This document shows positions 46,601 through 63,576 of a stretch of DNA of 64,000 bases, piece after piece. The notes beneath the pieces were generated by a model. That model did not search any database and was not told where the DNA came from. It saw only the letters and a list, made by a program, of their open reading frames with translations. The stretch comes from Trichoplax adhaerens (Eukaryota > Placozoa > Uniplacotomia > Trichoplacea > Trichoplacidae): positions 2,499,454 through 2,563,453 of the forward strand of contig NW_002060946.1 of the NCBI RefSeq assembly GCF_000150275.1, written 5' to 3'. A program made the position numbers and the translations under genes. Position 1 is the first letter of the stretch. The number at the start of each line of letters is the position of its first letter.

Positions 46601-48613
46601 CAGGATTTCTCAATCACTTTTTGCAAGATCAATTGCAACTTTTGTAGATTATGGAACACTTGCAATCCGGTAGCTACTTTAGTCTGATTCTAAAATTTTC
46701 AAGTCGATAATTCGCTTACGCATTATTGCTAAGATTATCAATACTAACGCTGCCTTAATAAAGCTTATTAAGATTCTCGAGTAGACTTACTTGCGATTTC
46801 ATCCCATCGGTTAACACTAACATAGCTTCATTTTCAATACTTTGACGAGCTTTCTCAATCTTTTGTTTATCTTGTTCAATCATCTGCAGTAGAATAGTAT
46901 TATTTGAAAACTAATTATAATCTATTTCTTACAAGTATGATACAATTTATGAAACGAGAACATTAGTAAGTTCAATTACCTGAATGTCAGTCAGATCCAT
47001 GCTATTATATAAATAATCTAGAGTATTAGGCAAAGAAGATATGTAAGATAACTTTAGCCTTTTATGATATAGTAATCTTGAATATAGTTTATTAACGTCT
47101 AGACTTTATCCATAACTGATCGAATCGCATTTTGATGTATTTTCACTTTTTAATGTTGAGGTACTCTACAGCGTTATGGATACATCAATATACTGTAAAC
47201 TACAATTTCATTACAGACGCATTAATAAACGTTACCAAGTTCATTTAAACTCTGCGCAGCATTGGTTAGCTCTTTTAGTCCACCTTGAAGTTGACCGTCC
47301 AAGCGGCGTGATAAATATAAGACTCGAATGACACATCGTAAAATATCGCAGGCAATCTAAAAATAGCAATTAAGCATTGATATGAGTGTCTGTAAATATC
47401 ACCGTTAATTGCATGTCCCTTTAGTAGCAAAACAAATATCGGATAACCTTATGTTCCTAAAGATAACATCACTGCGTAGTCACAAATGTACAGTCATGAA
47501 CTATATGATACACGCACAGGTGCAGCCTGTGAAATGGATGAATTAGCTAGTTCGTTTGAAATACCTGCAGATTGCGCAGTTGGGCAGTGCGGGATGAAAT
47601 CATCTTGTAAGGATCTACAACCTTTTTTTGTATTCTGTCATAATGGTAGTAGAATATAGATGATATCGACATCAAAGTATTTGGTATTTGAATTAATTAA
47701 TATTGTATGTGCACACTGTTATCGGTATTTCATTAACAACTTTCAGAACTTGTCTTTGTTATTTTACGATCTCGTCAGTTACATGCGTCATAAAGCTGGT
47801 GTTGGTATTAATCAAGTCTAAGCTAAAGACACGAACAAGTGAAGCTAAAGCTTTCAAGTACTAGTAAAATTTTACCTGCCAACGGTTATTTGTAATGATT
47901 CTATCCTACTTTGCATCATTTTCAGAACACCTGATTATTTCACAGAATCCAGTGGTTAGTCAAAGTATCGTTTATAACAGAATCATCATGGAGTGCGCTA
48001 TTTTTAATTGTATCTTTAAGCCATCTACAACTACTATTAGATATTACAGTATTCTTTCCTTGATTATTGTATCCTAAAAGCATTTATAGCATGAACAGCA
48101 TCGATACTACAATTTTTGTAGATACCTTCTAGAGCTTCAATACTAGTCGCTTGAGAGAGTAAATCATCATGATGTGCTACGACCTAATAACACAACAATT
48201 ACGATATCAATGTCAATGTTGATAGCAAGTATTCAATGAAGTCTAGTAGCCATGCTATTCTTTCTGTCATCATTAAGGGAATAAAATTAATAAAGAGTAT
48301 GACTTATTTATTGATGAATCCGAGTTCGTTTACAATTATCTATCAAACCTGAGAATGAAGTTCACGATCGAGCGTGTTAATTCCAGCAGATAATTTCTGC
48401 AAAGAGTCATTAATCTCTTGGCTTGCTATAATGATATTTGCATACTGTTTGGCATCAAATTCTTCATTTAGGAAAATTTCATAAGCTCCTATGGAAAATA
48501 GAGTGACTATTCATTGATGATTGCTTAAATTGTAACGATTTGTTAAAGTTCTTATCCAAATTTATTGAATGCTTACGATCATTTCGGAATTCCTCAAGTA
48601 CTTTTTCATCCAT
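43649..48613 (-). CDS. COG5: Conserved oligomeric Golgi complex subunit 5 (COG5)
   Basis: Lobe B subunit of the COG tether that retains and recycles Golgi glycosylation enzymes. Multi-exon minus-strand gene, roughly 20 short exons. Placed exons include 48613-48577 ([12 protein letters not shown]), 48488-48349 ([16 protein letters not shown] to [10 protein letters not shown]), the following [20 protein letters not shown] exon, the exon ending at 45423 ([20 protein letters not shown] then FDPIN), 44074-43871 ([20 protein letters not shown], then [18 protein letters not shown] and [15 protein letters not shown]) and 43762-43649 ([20 protein letters not shown]). These follow human COG5 in order from end to end. 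The C-terminus ([13 protein letters not shown], stop) is shorter than human by about 30 residues, unless GTATGG at the end of that exon is a donor to an unplaced exon. Middle exons were recognised but not all bounded. Confidence 0.94.
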
Positions 48614-49691
48614 CGTTCAACAATCGCCTTTTCAACGTCAACAACTGCCAATTTCTTGCTTGTAGTATACGTGTAATAATCAATTTATTGCCCCTTAAAT
48701 CATGAGATTCTTCGTTTACTAACTTTTCTACTTTAGCAATCTTGTGGATGCCAAAAGATTGAATGATTCATTCCTAAAGGGAACCTGGCAAATGCAGACT
48801 AGCTTTGTCAGCTTTCTTCCTCGAGTTGAAAGCGAAATCTCTATGGTATCGGACTGACGGTGCAAGTAAGTCCTTCTGGTACACCAGCTGTACCGTACCG
48901 TACCGTGACGAGGATTCTCATCAGACGGACGGATGTTTCGACTCAATCAGGCCGTCTATGTCCAAAAATGACTACTTAGTATGAGCCTTTCGTGTTTGAT
49001 TTTCGAAATTACTGGTGTGAATTTAAATGACATTGACGATCTTTTAGCACTATTTCCAAGCAGCAATTTAGTAACAGATTCAATGTAATATGACTTCATT
49101 GAGAAAAAATCGGTCAATTCACAATCCACATACTTAAGTATGACCATAACTACTGTACTGTACAGTATAACTAAGTGTTTGGCATAATATTTCTCTGGTC
49201 GAGCAGAGACCGAATATGTCTGTCCGTCCGAGAGTGATCAGTCCAAGTCTTCTTCTACAATTGATCGTGAATATTGACGTCACTTTCTACTGACTATACT
49301 GTTCGATACAGTAGCGTTCACTATGTTCTACCGTACTAGAAATGAGTTTTCTTTATTTTTCTCTATGAAGACGCCACTTATTGACTCAGCGCAACAGACC
49401 TTCGCTAGTCGATGATATTCTACCTTTGGTCATGTATCGTACAGTACCCTTAGGTCTGTCAGAAACTATTGAAACTGAGAGAAAGTACAGTTGTCGTTCC
49501 TGCCGGCGCATAGTTCTATACAGGACACGAGTAAGTAAAATTTCAAATGCTTACTGTATAGAAGGTAAGCTATGGGATGGGCTACTATACAGCAATAGAG
49601 TCTGACTGTAATAGTACATACAATAGTAACTATAACTGACTGCAATCAAGACCAATTAGTGATACTGCGCATAATCCGATCTGTCAGCAAA
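48614..49691. promoter_or_regulatory. COG5/LSM3 divergent promoter region
   Basis: 1.08 kb between divergent start codons. It contains three short palindrome-type words: GTACCGTACCGTACCGT near 48892, ACTGTACTGTACAGTA near 49153 and CGTACAGTAC near 49439. No exon with family similarity; open frames here are short and unconvincing. Confidence 0.55.
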
Positions 49692-51015
49692 ATGGCGGAA
49701 GTTGCTACCAACGAAGAAACCTCCAATACTGTTGAAGAACCTTTAGATTTGGTCCGATTGAGTTTGGACGAACGAATTTTAGTCAAGATGAGAAATGATA
49801 GAGAACTCCGGGGAAGACTTCATGTATGTTTTTATTCAAAACTGAATGATATCTAGCTTACTGTACTGTCGTTGCTAATGATGTCGGGCAGGCCAAGCGC
49901 CAGTCGAAGCTGCAATAGCGTTGCAAGCATGTAGAAAGCACCAACACTAGACATCTTGCATGAGGATAATAATGCGTGGCTTCTAGATGGTATCATGCGA
50001 TACATGATCCAATTAATGTATGCTAGAGTACTATACCATTCGATCATTTCTATCTTATGCTAGTTTAAGACTAATTTCTATGTTTTGACGTCCATTGGTT
50101 GATCTTTTGCCATCATTGCAGCAAGGAAGAATAAGAATAGGGAAATTAAAGGGTTAACTCAGGCCCCGATAACTTAGTCTTGTATTGTCTTGTCTTAGCG
50201 CTCTGCTAACTTAGTCTTGTATTCAATCATAAGATTCTCTTGGAGCCAAAATATGCAGTCGCGGAATTCTATGCTTTCGACCTTAGCAATAAGATGATAG
50301 ACTTGCACTGTTCTACTGTTAACAATTGTCGCCTCTTGATATCTTGATGAGATAGGCCTACGATCAACATTTAAACATGGTATTAGGCGATGTCGAAGAA
50401 ACGATCACAACTGTAGAAATTGACGATGAAACATTTGAAGAACTATATAAGGTATACGATGCATACGGCACTAGCTTTCAACGATACTAAATTTTTCAGT
50501 TTATTATTATGCTCTGTTTTACGCTAGCTGTACATGCATACTTGTACAGTACGCTAAAGTGATTGCACTTCAAAGGACCAGACTAAATGAACAGAGTCGC
50601 TAATTTTGCTACATCTTGATGGTGCACTGTACAATATTAGCGTTCTAAAATCGTACGATGATTGTCGCATACGCTTCTATATAGTTTTCCGCAGTGATTA
50701 TTCTTAAAGAATAATGTAATTCGTTTACAATCAATGCGAATGCATTTTGTTTAGCCTTTCATAAGCTTATGAATGATGGAGACTTGAAGATTTCTAGAAC
50801 ACTAATAACTGCTCCTTTTCCAACTGTAGTATTTTTATCTGTTCTCTTACGTCAATTGAGCATAACGACTAGTTAAACTGTGTATTAGTTGGCATTGAGT
50901 AACGCTTGACTTTTTTACCGATTTAAAGACTTCCAAAAGACAAATTCCAATGTTATATGTACGTGGTGATGGTGTAATTTTGGTCTCGCCACCGCTTCGT
51001 GTTGGAGGTGTATAA
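49692..51015 (+). CDS. LSM3: U6 snRNA-associated Sm-like protein LSm3
   Basis: Subunit of the heptameric LSm2-8 ring on U6 snRNA (nuclear, splicing) and the LSm1-7 ring (cytoplasmic mRNA decay). Exons 49692-49823, 50356-50451 and 50929-51015 join without phase change to 104 aa; human LSM3 is 102 aa. The Sm1 motif is [20 protein letters not shown] followed by [15 protein letters not shown]; Sm2 is [14 protein letters not shown]. The N-terminus has [17 protein letters not shown], nearly identical to vertebrates. The start codon lies in CAAAATGGCGGAAG, the same 14 bases found at ATG 24189. It is transcribed away from COG5. Confidence 0.98.
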
Positions 51016-54000
51016 GATATGCTTAATTTAACTTAATGTATGAATATTTGCACTGTCAATGCTTTCGTAATATCAAATGGCATGGCCATATTGTGGCAAC
51101 GTTTACTGATGTCAATGTGCTGTAAATTCTCGATCTATGTACTAAGTACAGTACTAACGATACATTAGGCATCATTCTCACACTACAGTACAGCGTAAGT
51201 TATTGCAAATTGCAGACTTCTTTTATCCATGTACGAGAGCATCGCGTGGTAGAGCTCCTAAATTTTCGAGTAGATTGAAACCTTAATAGAAAGTGCTTAT
51301 CTTGACACTATACCCTTGTTTATACCGAAATAAATTTCTTAATGTATTCCTATCACCTGTTACAAGTTATGCTTTTATGTCAGAAAGAAATCAATGATTG
51401 CGATGTTATATTCATACTAAATAAATCTGTATATTTGTTGTATTAATCGGATGCGTTGTACATAAAGTGTGTGATCCATATTTGTTATTTTATTGCTTAT
51501 TTAGTTAGCTAAAAAAACGTAGGACGTAGGAGGTTGCTATTAACTCAATTAAGCGTTAATCATGCAGCCTTCCATATGATCCACCGAGATTTTCAACCTA
51601 GAAAATAGTTGAACACATTACTGTATATTATTTATAATTTACTCCATCTTACCACCAAGCTGATTATTGTACTAAATTTTTTATGAATATAGTTTATAGA
51701 ATAACAATACTGTCTTAAGGTTCAGTGTTAACCTTAATTAAGTCGGCAGCATGCTAACTATCGCCGCTTATGCAATATACAACATGGAAAACATACAAGT
51801 ATCGTAGTAATGCATTAAAAATTGTTAGGTATGGGGCAATAATTTATAACTCAGCCAATATACTTACGCATTTAATGGAATATGCTGCTATCATTAATCT
51901 AAATCATGTCGGTATATACGGTATGAATAAGCATATAGACATACTGGCTATTAGCTAATTTCTAGTAATCTAGGGAGGGTGCGTGATGCTGTTGGCAGCA
52001 GATTTTAATTTGAGCAAATCAAGTAATGCCCTATTGCAAATGAATCTAACAAAAAATTGTTCCCAAAATTTGGACACTGAAAATGTTCTAACATTTTAAA
52101 AAGTAGATAAAAAAACTATACAGGGTTAAGAAACGCGATATATACTTGTATCAGTAGGCATATACGTAACATAATCGTACGATACTTTGTGGCTATGTTA
52201 AACTTCAATTGGCGCTCATGTTGTATACACAATCCAATTATATCCATGCATGGTCCTGATTTTCAATTGCTACTGCTATCGGATTTTATTGAACCGAACA
52301 AAAAAAATACTGTACTTTGTCTAACGTCATTAAATTGCGTAGAACGCTGTTTTCCTAAAAAGTAATATTAGGAGATATAGCTGATATGGAACTTACATTA
52401 TATTCAATTGATTCATTGTTATCAACTTGCAAGCAGTTAATTTCATAGAGTTGGGGATGAGAGACCAACAATCGCATAAGTAATATATAGTACAATAATA
52501 ATAATCAAGTACTGTACACTACTTCAATTAAATCTGCCCTAAAGCAATAATCGGACTTCTATATTATGGATCGTAGGTCCATTTACTCCTGCTAGTAATA
52601 TTCGTATACAGGTATACATGCAGAGCATCTACTACAATTTACAATATAAAATGCTTTCACTTTTAAAATACTATCTTGTGTATATTATCATAAAATCCAT
52701 TCACACCTTGTAGCAATTTTACACTTTTTAACCAACTTTATTTATCGATTATAAATACGAGGACCTCTATACATGATTACCACAAATAATTCCCCAAGAT
52801 GCCTAAACCTTAAAACCAGAAACCAATGTCCAGTGTAATTATATTAAACTAACATAAGTATAATAGACTACTTCACAGCAGATTAAAGAGTCACTATGAT
52901 GGATTTAAGTTAAACTGCTTTATTATAAATTAAATCACTAATGGCTGCCTTCATAACCAAAATCAATATAGCGAAGTTTTACGACACTACGCAGCACAAC
53001 GCTGAGAAAACAAATAATGATCTTAATTAAAGAGCTGGCCTTACATATTCTCACTTGGCTGCCGTTGGTGGAAACTAGAATTGTCTTCATATTCATGCTG
53101 AGTAATTTTATATATTTTGTTGTATCAATCGTACATGTGCATGCGTATACTGAATGCGAGGCAGTATTTATTCTGTTGCTTGTTCAGTTAGCTCCAAAAA
53201 ACATCAATTAGGGATACAGTAGGCTATTAATTTTATTCAGAGTTAATTGTACAGTCTTCGGAATGATGTGCCGACATTTTTAGCCCAGCCAATAGCTTAA
53301 CGCATTAAATCGTTCTTCAATCTATTTATCTCATCACGGACTTGATAATCTTATTGAATTCTTATGTATACAGGCTGAAGGATAACAATACTATTTCAAG
53401 GTACTGTATAACTTTTATTTGAATCGATTTCACATTAAGAATCGCTGCTTCCCGAAACATACAACGTTAAAAGATAAAAGTATCAGAAGAATTAAAGGGC
53501 GTAGGGCATAATCAAGCTAAAAAAATGTGCGGCAATAAGGAACCAAATTTATAATTCAACAAATACAATTCTATGACGGAATACAGAATCATCATTTGTG
53601 CTGATTTACGTCAATACATACGGTATGCATAATTATAATTCGTTAGATTGTATATTACACTTAGTTTCAGATAACCATTTGTAGATAGGAATACGTGATG
53701 CTATTTGTAGCAGTACATATTTGAGCAAATCAAATAATGCCTAGATGTAAATGAGCCTATTAATAACTAACATTCTCGCAAGTTTGGATATCTAAAGTAT
53801 TGTATACGTACATTGTTAAAAAAGTATAAAAAATACTACAGCGTTAAAGAAATGCGATACTATATATATATTTATACTATATACCTATATATTCATAGTA
53901 TAATTCATAGCTACGTCAGATCTTATTTAGTGATCATACTATGTATATAGTATATTCTAATACACGTCATTACTACCACCGGGGTTTTATCGAAGCGGAT

Positions 54001-54239
54001 AAAAATATTTCGTCTAACATCATTAAAAAGCTTACGAAACCATTTCCCTATAAAGTAACCGTGAAAGATATCTTATTTAGCAGAAATTGACATAGAACTC
54101 ATATTACGAGTATAATTAAGGATCAACTATCTACAGCAGTAAATAATGTTAAATTGGTTGTTAGCCTCTAACAGTTACTCGGTGATTACAGTACAAATTT
54201 ACGTGAAATTCTTTAATGCTCACCTAATAATTGATACGT
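51016..54239. other. Convergent gap with a diverged 1.7-kb tandem duplication
   Basis: LSM3 (+) and p38 (-) end towards each other. 51430-52450 aligns with 53110-54130, offset about 1.7 kb. Matching landmarks include TTGTTGTAT, TTAGTTAGCT/TTCAGTTAGCT, AGGATAACAATACT-like and TTGAGCAAATCAA followed by TAATGCC. Similarity is patchy and I see no conserved reading frame, so this is non-coding or a very old mobile element. Confidence 0.65.
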
Positions 54240-57447
<3,208 letters not shown>

Positions 57448-59066
57448 CTTGCTGCCTAGCAATCGCTTTTACCTTTCGGCTAGAATAGATGAAAGTTGAC
57501 AGTTAAGGCTAATAAACATGTTGAAGTTTATCAACAGTACTATTGAATGCATCTTGAAGAGGGCTATCGTATTCAATTAGCCGTCGAAGGAAATTAAAAG
57601 GTGGAACTAGAGTCAACAAACGCTTGTGTTGTAGTTTGCGATATGTAGAGTCGTTGACACTACAGTATTGCGCCTTGCTTCTACTACGTATCGGCAATGG
57701 AGAAACTGCCTCCTTTTACCCTATCGTCCAATCCATAGTCTAATTGTATTGATAGATCGCAAGCTTGAAATCCAATATGAGATAGAGAATGCTCTCCAAT
57801 CAAGATGATAATACTTTTTATACCACTTTTATTTCTCCTTCACGTAGTCTATTTTTACGCTTACTACGGCATCTACTGTTACGTCAATAAATCAATACAC
57901 TACCGTTGAAAGTTGAAAATAGATTGGTGCCAGATTGGCCAAGTAAATCACTTGATAATACACTATAAAGGATTGTTTTGCATTTAGGTATGCAAACATT
58001 ACACTACAAATCATTCCTTCAACCCTAAATCAATCTAATACTTACTGCGATGAGAATAAACCAGACCTCTTGGTGCCGCACAAATCAGCTAAGCAAAGCT
58101 AAGGAAAATGTCTAGATGATGAAGTCAATATATTATATATATATACATATAAGTTGTGGACACGGTTTTCAACGCCTTATAGTATAGTCTTCTAGTGCTA
58201 GCTACTAATGCTGACTGGACGGACGTGACGCCATGCCAACAGGAGTATCAAGACTGTACTGTTGGAGGATCATCCCTCCTATACGAAACCTAGCCTACGG
58301 GATAACAGCATCAACTGTAATTTACCATGATTTGACCATGATTTGACCATGATTTGACCATAATTTTACCAAGAAATAAACAAAATACGTTGCGCCATTG
58401 GTTGCAGTAGTATGCCCATCAAAACATCCAATTGACTGAAGTGAGTAAGACACAGTTTTACACTCATGAAATCAAGCATGGCAGTTTTTCACTCACTACA
58501 CTACTCTTCATTCATCAATTTTACTCTAACCCATGTTTCAATCACATTTTATTCTGGCTTACTAGGCAGTAGTGATAAGATTTCATTTCTGTGAAATTGA
58601 AATACTACCCATTAGTCACTGATTTAATGGCGTATTTTATTCTGATATTATGCGATCGCTCTTTTCATGACATCTCCTCCTACAAGCATCCCACTTGCAT
58701 CCAGTCACATTGAGTAGGGAATGGCTTATTGCATAAAGGTGTCACCCTTACTAAACTATCGAGGTAATACTGACCAACATACTAAGAAGGGAATAGTCAT
58801 CGAGATGACAGCTTACTTTGCACACTATTCCCAACTACATTCACTGCTGGACTTTGGGTACAATACCGTACAGTCCATTTATACAGTACCTAAATGATTG
58901 TACAGTACATTGGACACTGTCAAAAGGACGCTGTAGTACATGTGCGAAACCGGGTACAGGTACAACACCAGTCCAGCCATTCCGACCAAATCAATTTTTC
59001 TTGCTTACCTTGCTTCTGCAAACATCTATCAACATTGTCATTGAGTAAGAAATTAAAGGAGGAAAA
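57448..59066. promoter_or_regulatory. p38/GNL3 divergent promoter region
   Basis: 1.6 kb between divergent starts. It holds a tandem repeat of CCATGATTTGA-like units at 58323-58370 and a GTACAGTAC-rich patch at 58866-58920 about 150 bases before GNL3. Open frames of 60-76 codons on both strands show no family features. Confidence 0.55.
58323..58370. repeat. Short tandem repeat, 11-bp unit
   Basis: About four copies of CCATGATTTGA in a row; the last has drifted to CCATAATTTTA. Located in the p38/GNL3 promoter gap. Confidence 0.85.
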
Positions 59067-62000
59067 ATGGCCAGAGGAAGTAAGCTCAATGATGATAAGC
59101 ACTATACTGCATAGATAATCATGTTATAATTAGTATTTATCTGTCTTTCGCTTCATTAGAAAAGCAAAGCAAGCGTTTGTCAGCTAGGAAACGATATAAA
59201 GTGGAGCATAACGTAAGTAATTTGCAGAGGTTAAGAATGAAGGAGAACCATCACATCGACATGCTCACTTCAAAATGACAAATTACAGTTGTGTTATTGT
59301 TATCAAGTTTTACTGTCATCAAGGCAATCCTTTATGCCTGTGCTTATGAATGAAATTGATATTTTACTCACTTGAATGTCTGATACCGTAGAATGGAGTA
59401 ACTCAGACTACAATCGTGTAGCTAGCAAATGCAAAGATTGAACGTTGGTGATGATCATTTCCAAAGTTATGATCAGTTAATTAGCCAATATCTACCATTC
59501 TTACACTATTTTATTACGTTGAAAAGGTTCGAGAACATCGGCGAAAAGTTAAGAAAGCTGCCAAAGAGCTAGCAAAGAAGGGTATTAAAAAGGGTAGGAC
59601 ACTATTGTAATCTTCAATGGAATGCATGTAAACAGGAGCTTTTGATAGATACCCAATTGCCCACACTTGATTGAAGCTTGCATGTACTGTAACTGCCTTT
59701 GCATCAAAAGACTGCTAATCAAACATGATATCTACAGTATAATTGCATATAACAAGAACAACAGTGAACCTCTGTGTCACTATCATAGGACTAAAGTTGA
59801 AGCTTTCCCTATACAGTATAATTTTAACGTGTGGTATCCATAAACATAGGATCCAAGAAAGATCCTGGAATACCTAATTTGTATCCTTTCAAGGAGCAAT
59901 TACTGCGTCAAATGGAAGAAAGAAAATTACGGGTAGGATAATAATTTATTAGTCAATCTAAGGTACAGTACATTCATTAACAACGTTAATGATACAAAAT
60001 ATTACAGTCGTAATATCTGTAATTAATAAATATACCTCAATGATGCATACTATCAATCACTGAATATACTGGGAATGGGAAATATTGTAGATTGAACAAG
60101 ATCGAGAGAGACGCAAGTTAGAAAGACATGAAGAACTTAGTAAACGTAGAGACTTGAAAAGCATACAAGCCGATGCTGAACGCCGAGCTGAAGAATTTAA
60201 TAATAGGGTATACACTTCTGCTACGGTAGCTAACATATTAATTACAATACAAGTATACCCCAAAAATTCAATTCCACATTATAAGTAACATCTCTAAACT
60301 CTATTTTAAAATTATTTAGGTATTACAAAATGCCGAGGAAGCAAACAACGGACAGAATGAAATTACTGGTAAGATCCAAATTGCAATTATAATAGCAATA
60401 CTAGCATTCAATGCAAGATTCTAATAAAAAATGTCATAATATTCCCTTTTCTTCTATTTTTTGGATAAGTATATGCGGAATGTTTAACATATAGCTCATT
60501 TTTTTTTTATAGAACAATCTAGGAAGCAATATTACAAAGAATTTAAAAAGGTTCATGATAGAAGTACTAATACCTAACTATTTTTTATGCACTATAATCT
60601 GATCGGATCTCCTCTAAAATTTTTCTACAGGTTGTTGAAGCAGCTGATGTGATATTACAAGTATTAGATGCTCGTGATCCACTTGGGTGCAGATGCTTAG
60701 AGGTATTATCTACTATATAATTAGGAATTCATCACCCTTAAGTTTTATAAATCTATTTATTAACTTTAAAAAAAATTAGGTAGAACGTGCTATTTTTTCA
60801 TCTGGATCTAAAAAGAAACTAGTATTGCTATTAAATAAAATTGGTATGAAAAACACAATGATGATGCAAATTAAAAGTTTTATCTGGAGCTACGTATTGA
60901 TTCATTCATTCTAACCTATTTGGGTAAATTGTGTTATTATAAGATTTAATTCCTCGTGATAATATCGAAAAATGGCTTAAGTATCTCAGGAATGAGCTAC
61001 CAGCCATAGCCTTTAAAGCATCAACTCAATCTCAAAAAGATCATATTGTAAGAACCCTGACTCTTTAGTTATACATATCTAATTTGTGCCGCTATCATCG
61101 ATACTCACGTATCTCTCCAACTTGTTATCAGGCTAGGAGTAAAGTTGCTGTCACCACAGCTTCAAAAAATTCATTAAATGCAAGTATTTGCTATGGAGCA
61201 GATACTCTCATGAAATTATTGTCTAATTACTGCCGTAATTTAGGCTTGAAAACTTCAATTACGGTTGGTGTTGTCGGTAAGTAAGCCAAGTAAATAATGT
61301 AAAGGTTAATGAACGACCTCGATATGAACAATCTCTTACTAAACTGATTTACTTATCAGGATTGCCTAACGTTGGAAAGAGCAGGTATAATACTCTTTCA
61401 TATCTATGCTTTCTGAATTTTCAATTTTTTTAGCTCTTTATAAATTTTGTTGTATTTGTAGTAATAACTTTATCTTTATTGATAAATTGCCGTTCTATCT
61501 AGTGTTATCAATAGCTTGAAAAGATCTAGAGCATGCACAGTCGGATCAGAGCCAGGAGTAACAAAGTTAGTATTCACCTTGTTTACTTGATTTTTACATC
61601 TTCAAAGTGACTCTACACAAGCAATAAACTTGACAATGATCTAATGCAAAATTTCTTTATCAGGAATATGCAAGAAATCAACTTAGATAAGCACATAAAG
61701 TTATTAGATAGCCCCGGAATTGTTATGAGCAAGCGCAATGACAATACTGGATTAATTTTAAGAAATTGTGTCAAGGTATAAATGGTTTTACAAATCATCC
61801 ATAGCTCTACCGATTTTATGTTACGCGCGTATCACTCTTTAGAAAATTATATAGTTTCCTCTGTTTTCTGTTCACTTTCTAGCTGGATGAAGTCCAAGAT
61901 CCGATCCCTGCTGTAGAAGCTATCTTGAAAAGATGTAACCGTCAACAGGTATGAAATTAGGATATTTTATACATTCTCTTATGACCTTATTTTAACTTAA

Positions 62001-63576
62001 CGGCACCTACATGACGATTCGTATCAAGCCCTATATATCCATGATGCCGACTAATTAACGCAATTACTGATATAGATTATGGAAAAGTACTGTATTCCTG
62101 AATATAATAATGTTAATGATTTCCTGTCTCTTCTTGCGCATCGACTGGGCAGACTAAAGAAAGGTATCATTTGATGTCATCACATTAACTTTTAGATGCT
62201 ATATCGATTATAATTACTTAATCGAAAAGTACTGTATAGACTGCAATTTTGCTAAGTCAGTATTAATAATTTAGGTGGAATTCCAAACGTTGAGGCTGCC
62301 GCTAAAAGTATTCTTACCGACTGGAATAGGTTGCGTAAAAAATAGACTTACATATTTGCTATCTTAGAACTGATTTTATATTGCATAACTAATCCATATT
62401 ACTACTGATGACAGTGGAAAGATATCCTACTATACGCACCCACCGGAGCAACATAAACTGCCTTCCCACATTTCTGCTGAGATTGTCACTGAATGGAGTC
62501 AAGCCTTTGATATTGTTAGTTCCGCATTAACAATAACCAGGACGTTAATCCATCTTTGAATAGATAGTCTCTAATATTATCTTGTTATTATTTTGTAGAA
62601 TACTTTATTAAACGATGAAAGACAAAATTTACGAGGTAATGCACAAATTTTTTGCCTCAATAACAACATATAAGTCAAATTGGGGCTACAGTATATGTAA
62701 TCTTGTTGTTGTTTAGATCTGGCTATCGAAACTGATGTAGAGATGACAGATGCGGTAGGATTAAATCCTAATGATTTAATTGATGAAGAGAGTATTGGAT
62801 CGGTAAGAACTCCCGTTGCATACAAACTGTAGCTACTTTCTATCCGGAACAACCGGATGCATTCGAATATTTTTTATAAGTACTTTTTATTAAGTAAATT
62901 TTTCTGCAATCAATAATTATAATAGCAAGATGAATATAGTGATGATGATGATGATGATGAAGAGGCAATGTCTATGTCGGAAGACGAAGTCGATGACAAT
63001 GTTAGTGCAGTATTACACTGAGTAACATCAGCTTGAAAATATTAACTGAGTATCGTAAAGGGTTTAATGTATACGTTGTAAAAATATGCTATATCTATAG
63101 AACGAAGATGAGTTAGTGACTGTTCAGATACGGCCGAAGAAATCGCTATCTGAACCCTTAGTCAAACAGAAAGGAACTAGCAATTCTCCTAGTACATCAA
63201 ATATTCCAATCGAGAAGCTGAGAAAAAAAGTAAGTGACTTGGTATATTCGACAGTATACATTATCGCTACTGTATCTAAAATAGTTGTATTGCCATTATC
63301 TTGTTTAATTAAATATCTGTAATTGGTAACTAATAAAATGCATTTTAATATATAGCAACTTAAGAAACAACGAAAAGAAACTCGTAGACAGGGTTGGCCG
63401 GCTTTTATTAATTGCATTAGTAGTGATCTCTGTCTAAACTCAGTTCGACTTAAAATCTCATCTAACTTACTGTTCTTTTCTTAGAAGCCAGACTATTACA
63501 ACAAAATCCTGAAAAAGATCCTGACGCTATGAATGATTCCGATGATGCTTACAACTTTGCAACCGATTTTTATTAA
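59067..63576 (+). CDS. GNL3: Nucleostemin-family GTPase (GNL3/GNL3L)
   Basis: Nucleolar circularly permuted GTPase needed for large-subunit pre-rRNA processing. About 17-18 short exons. Exon 1 (59067-59079) encodes MARG and joins to [18 protein letters not shown], the basic nucleolar-targeting N-terminus. Then [20 protein letters not shown] (G5-type region), LVLLLNKI (G4 NKxD), [19 protein letters not shown] (G1) and [12 protein letters not shown] (G3 DxPG), that is G4 before G1 as in the permuted family. The RG/MMR-type region follows: [32 protein letters not shown]. After that comes an acidic tail with a GAT repeat (DDDDDDEE) and the end [11 protein letters not shown], like vertebrate nucleostemin DAYDFSTDY. 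Stop is 63574-63576; AATAAA at 63779. A single gene may represent the ancestor of GNL3 and GNL3L. Confidence 0.95.

Noticed and set aside
53017-53211. Hydrophobic 64-codon frame as a small membrane protein
   Set aside because: Overlaps the non-coding tandem duplication, and its counterpart copy has no matching frame.
59067-63576. C/D-box snoRNAs in GNL3 introns, as in vertebrates
   Set aside because: Isolated ATGATGA words occur (59087, 60856), but none has a properly placed CTGA D box and terminal stem.
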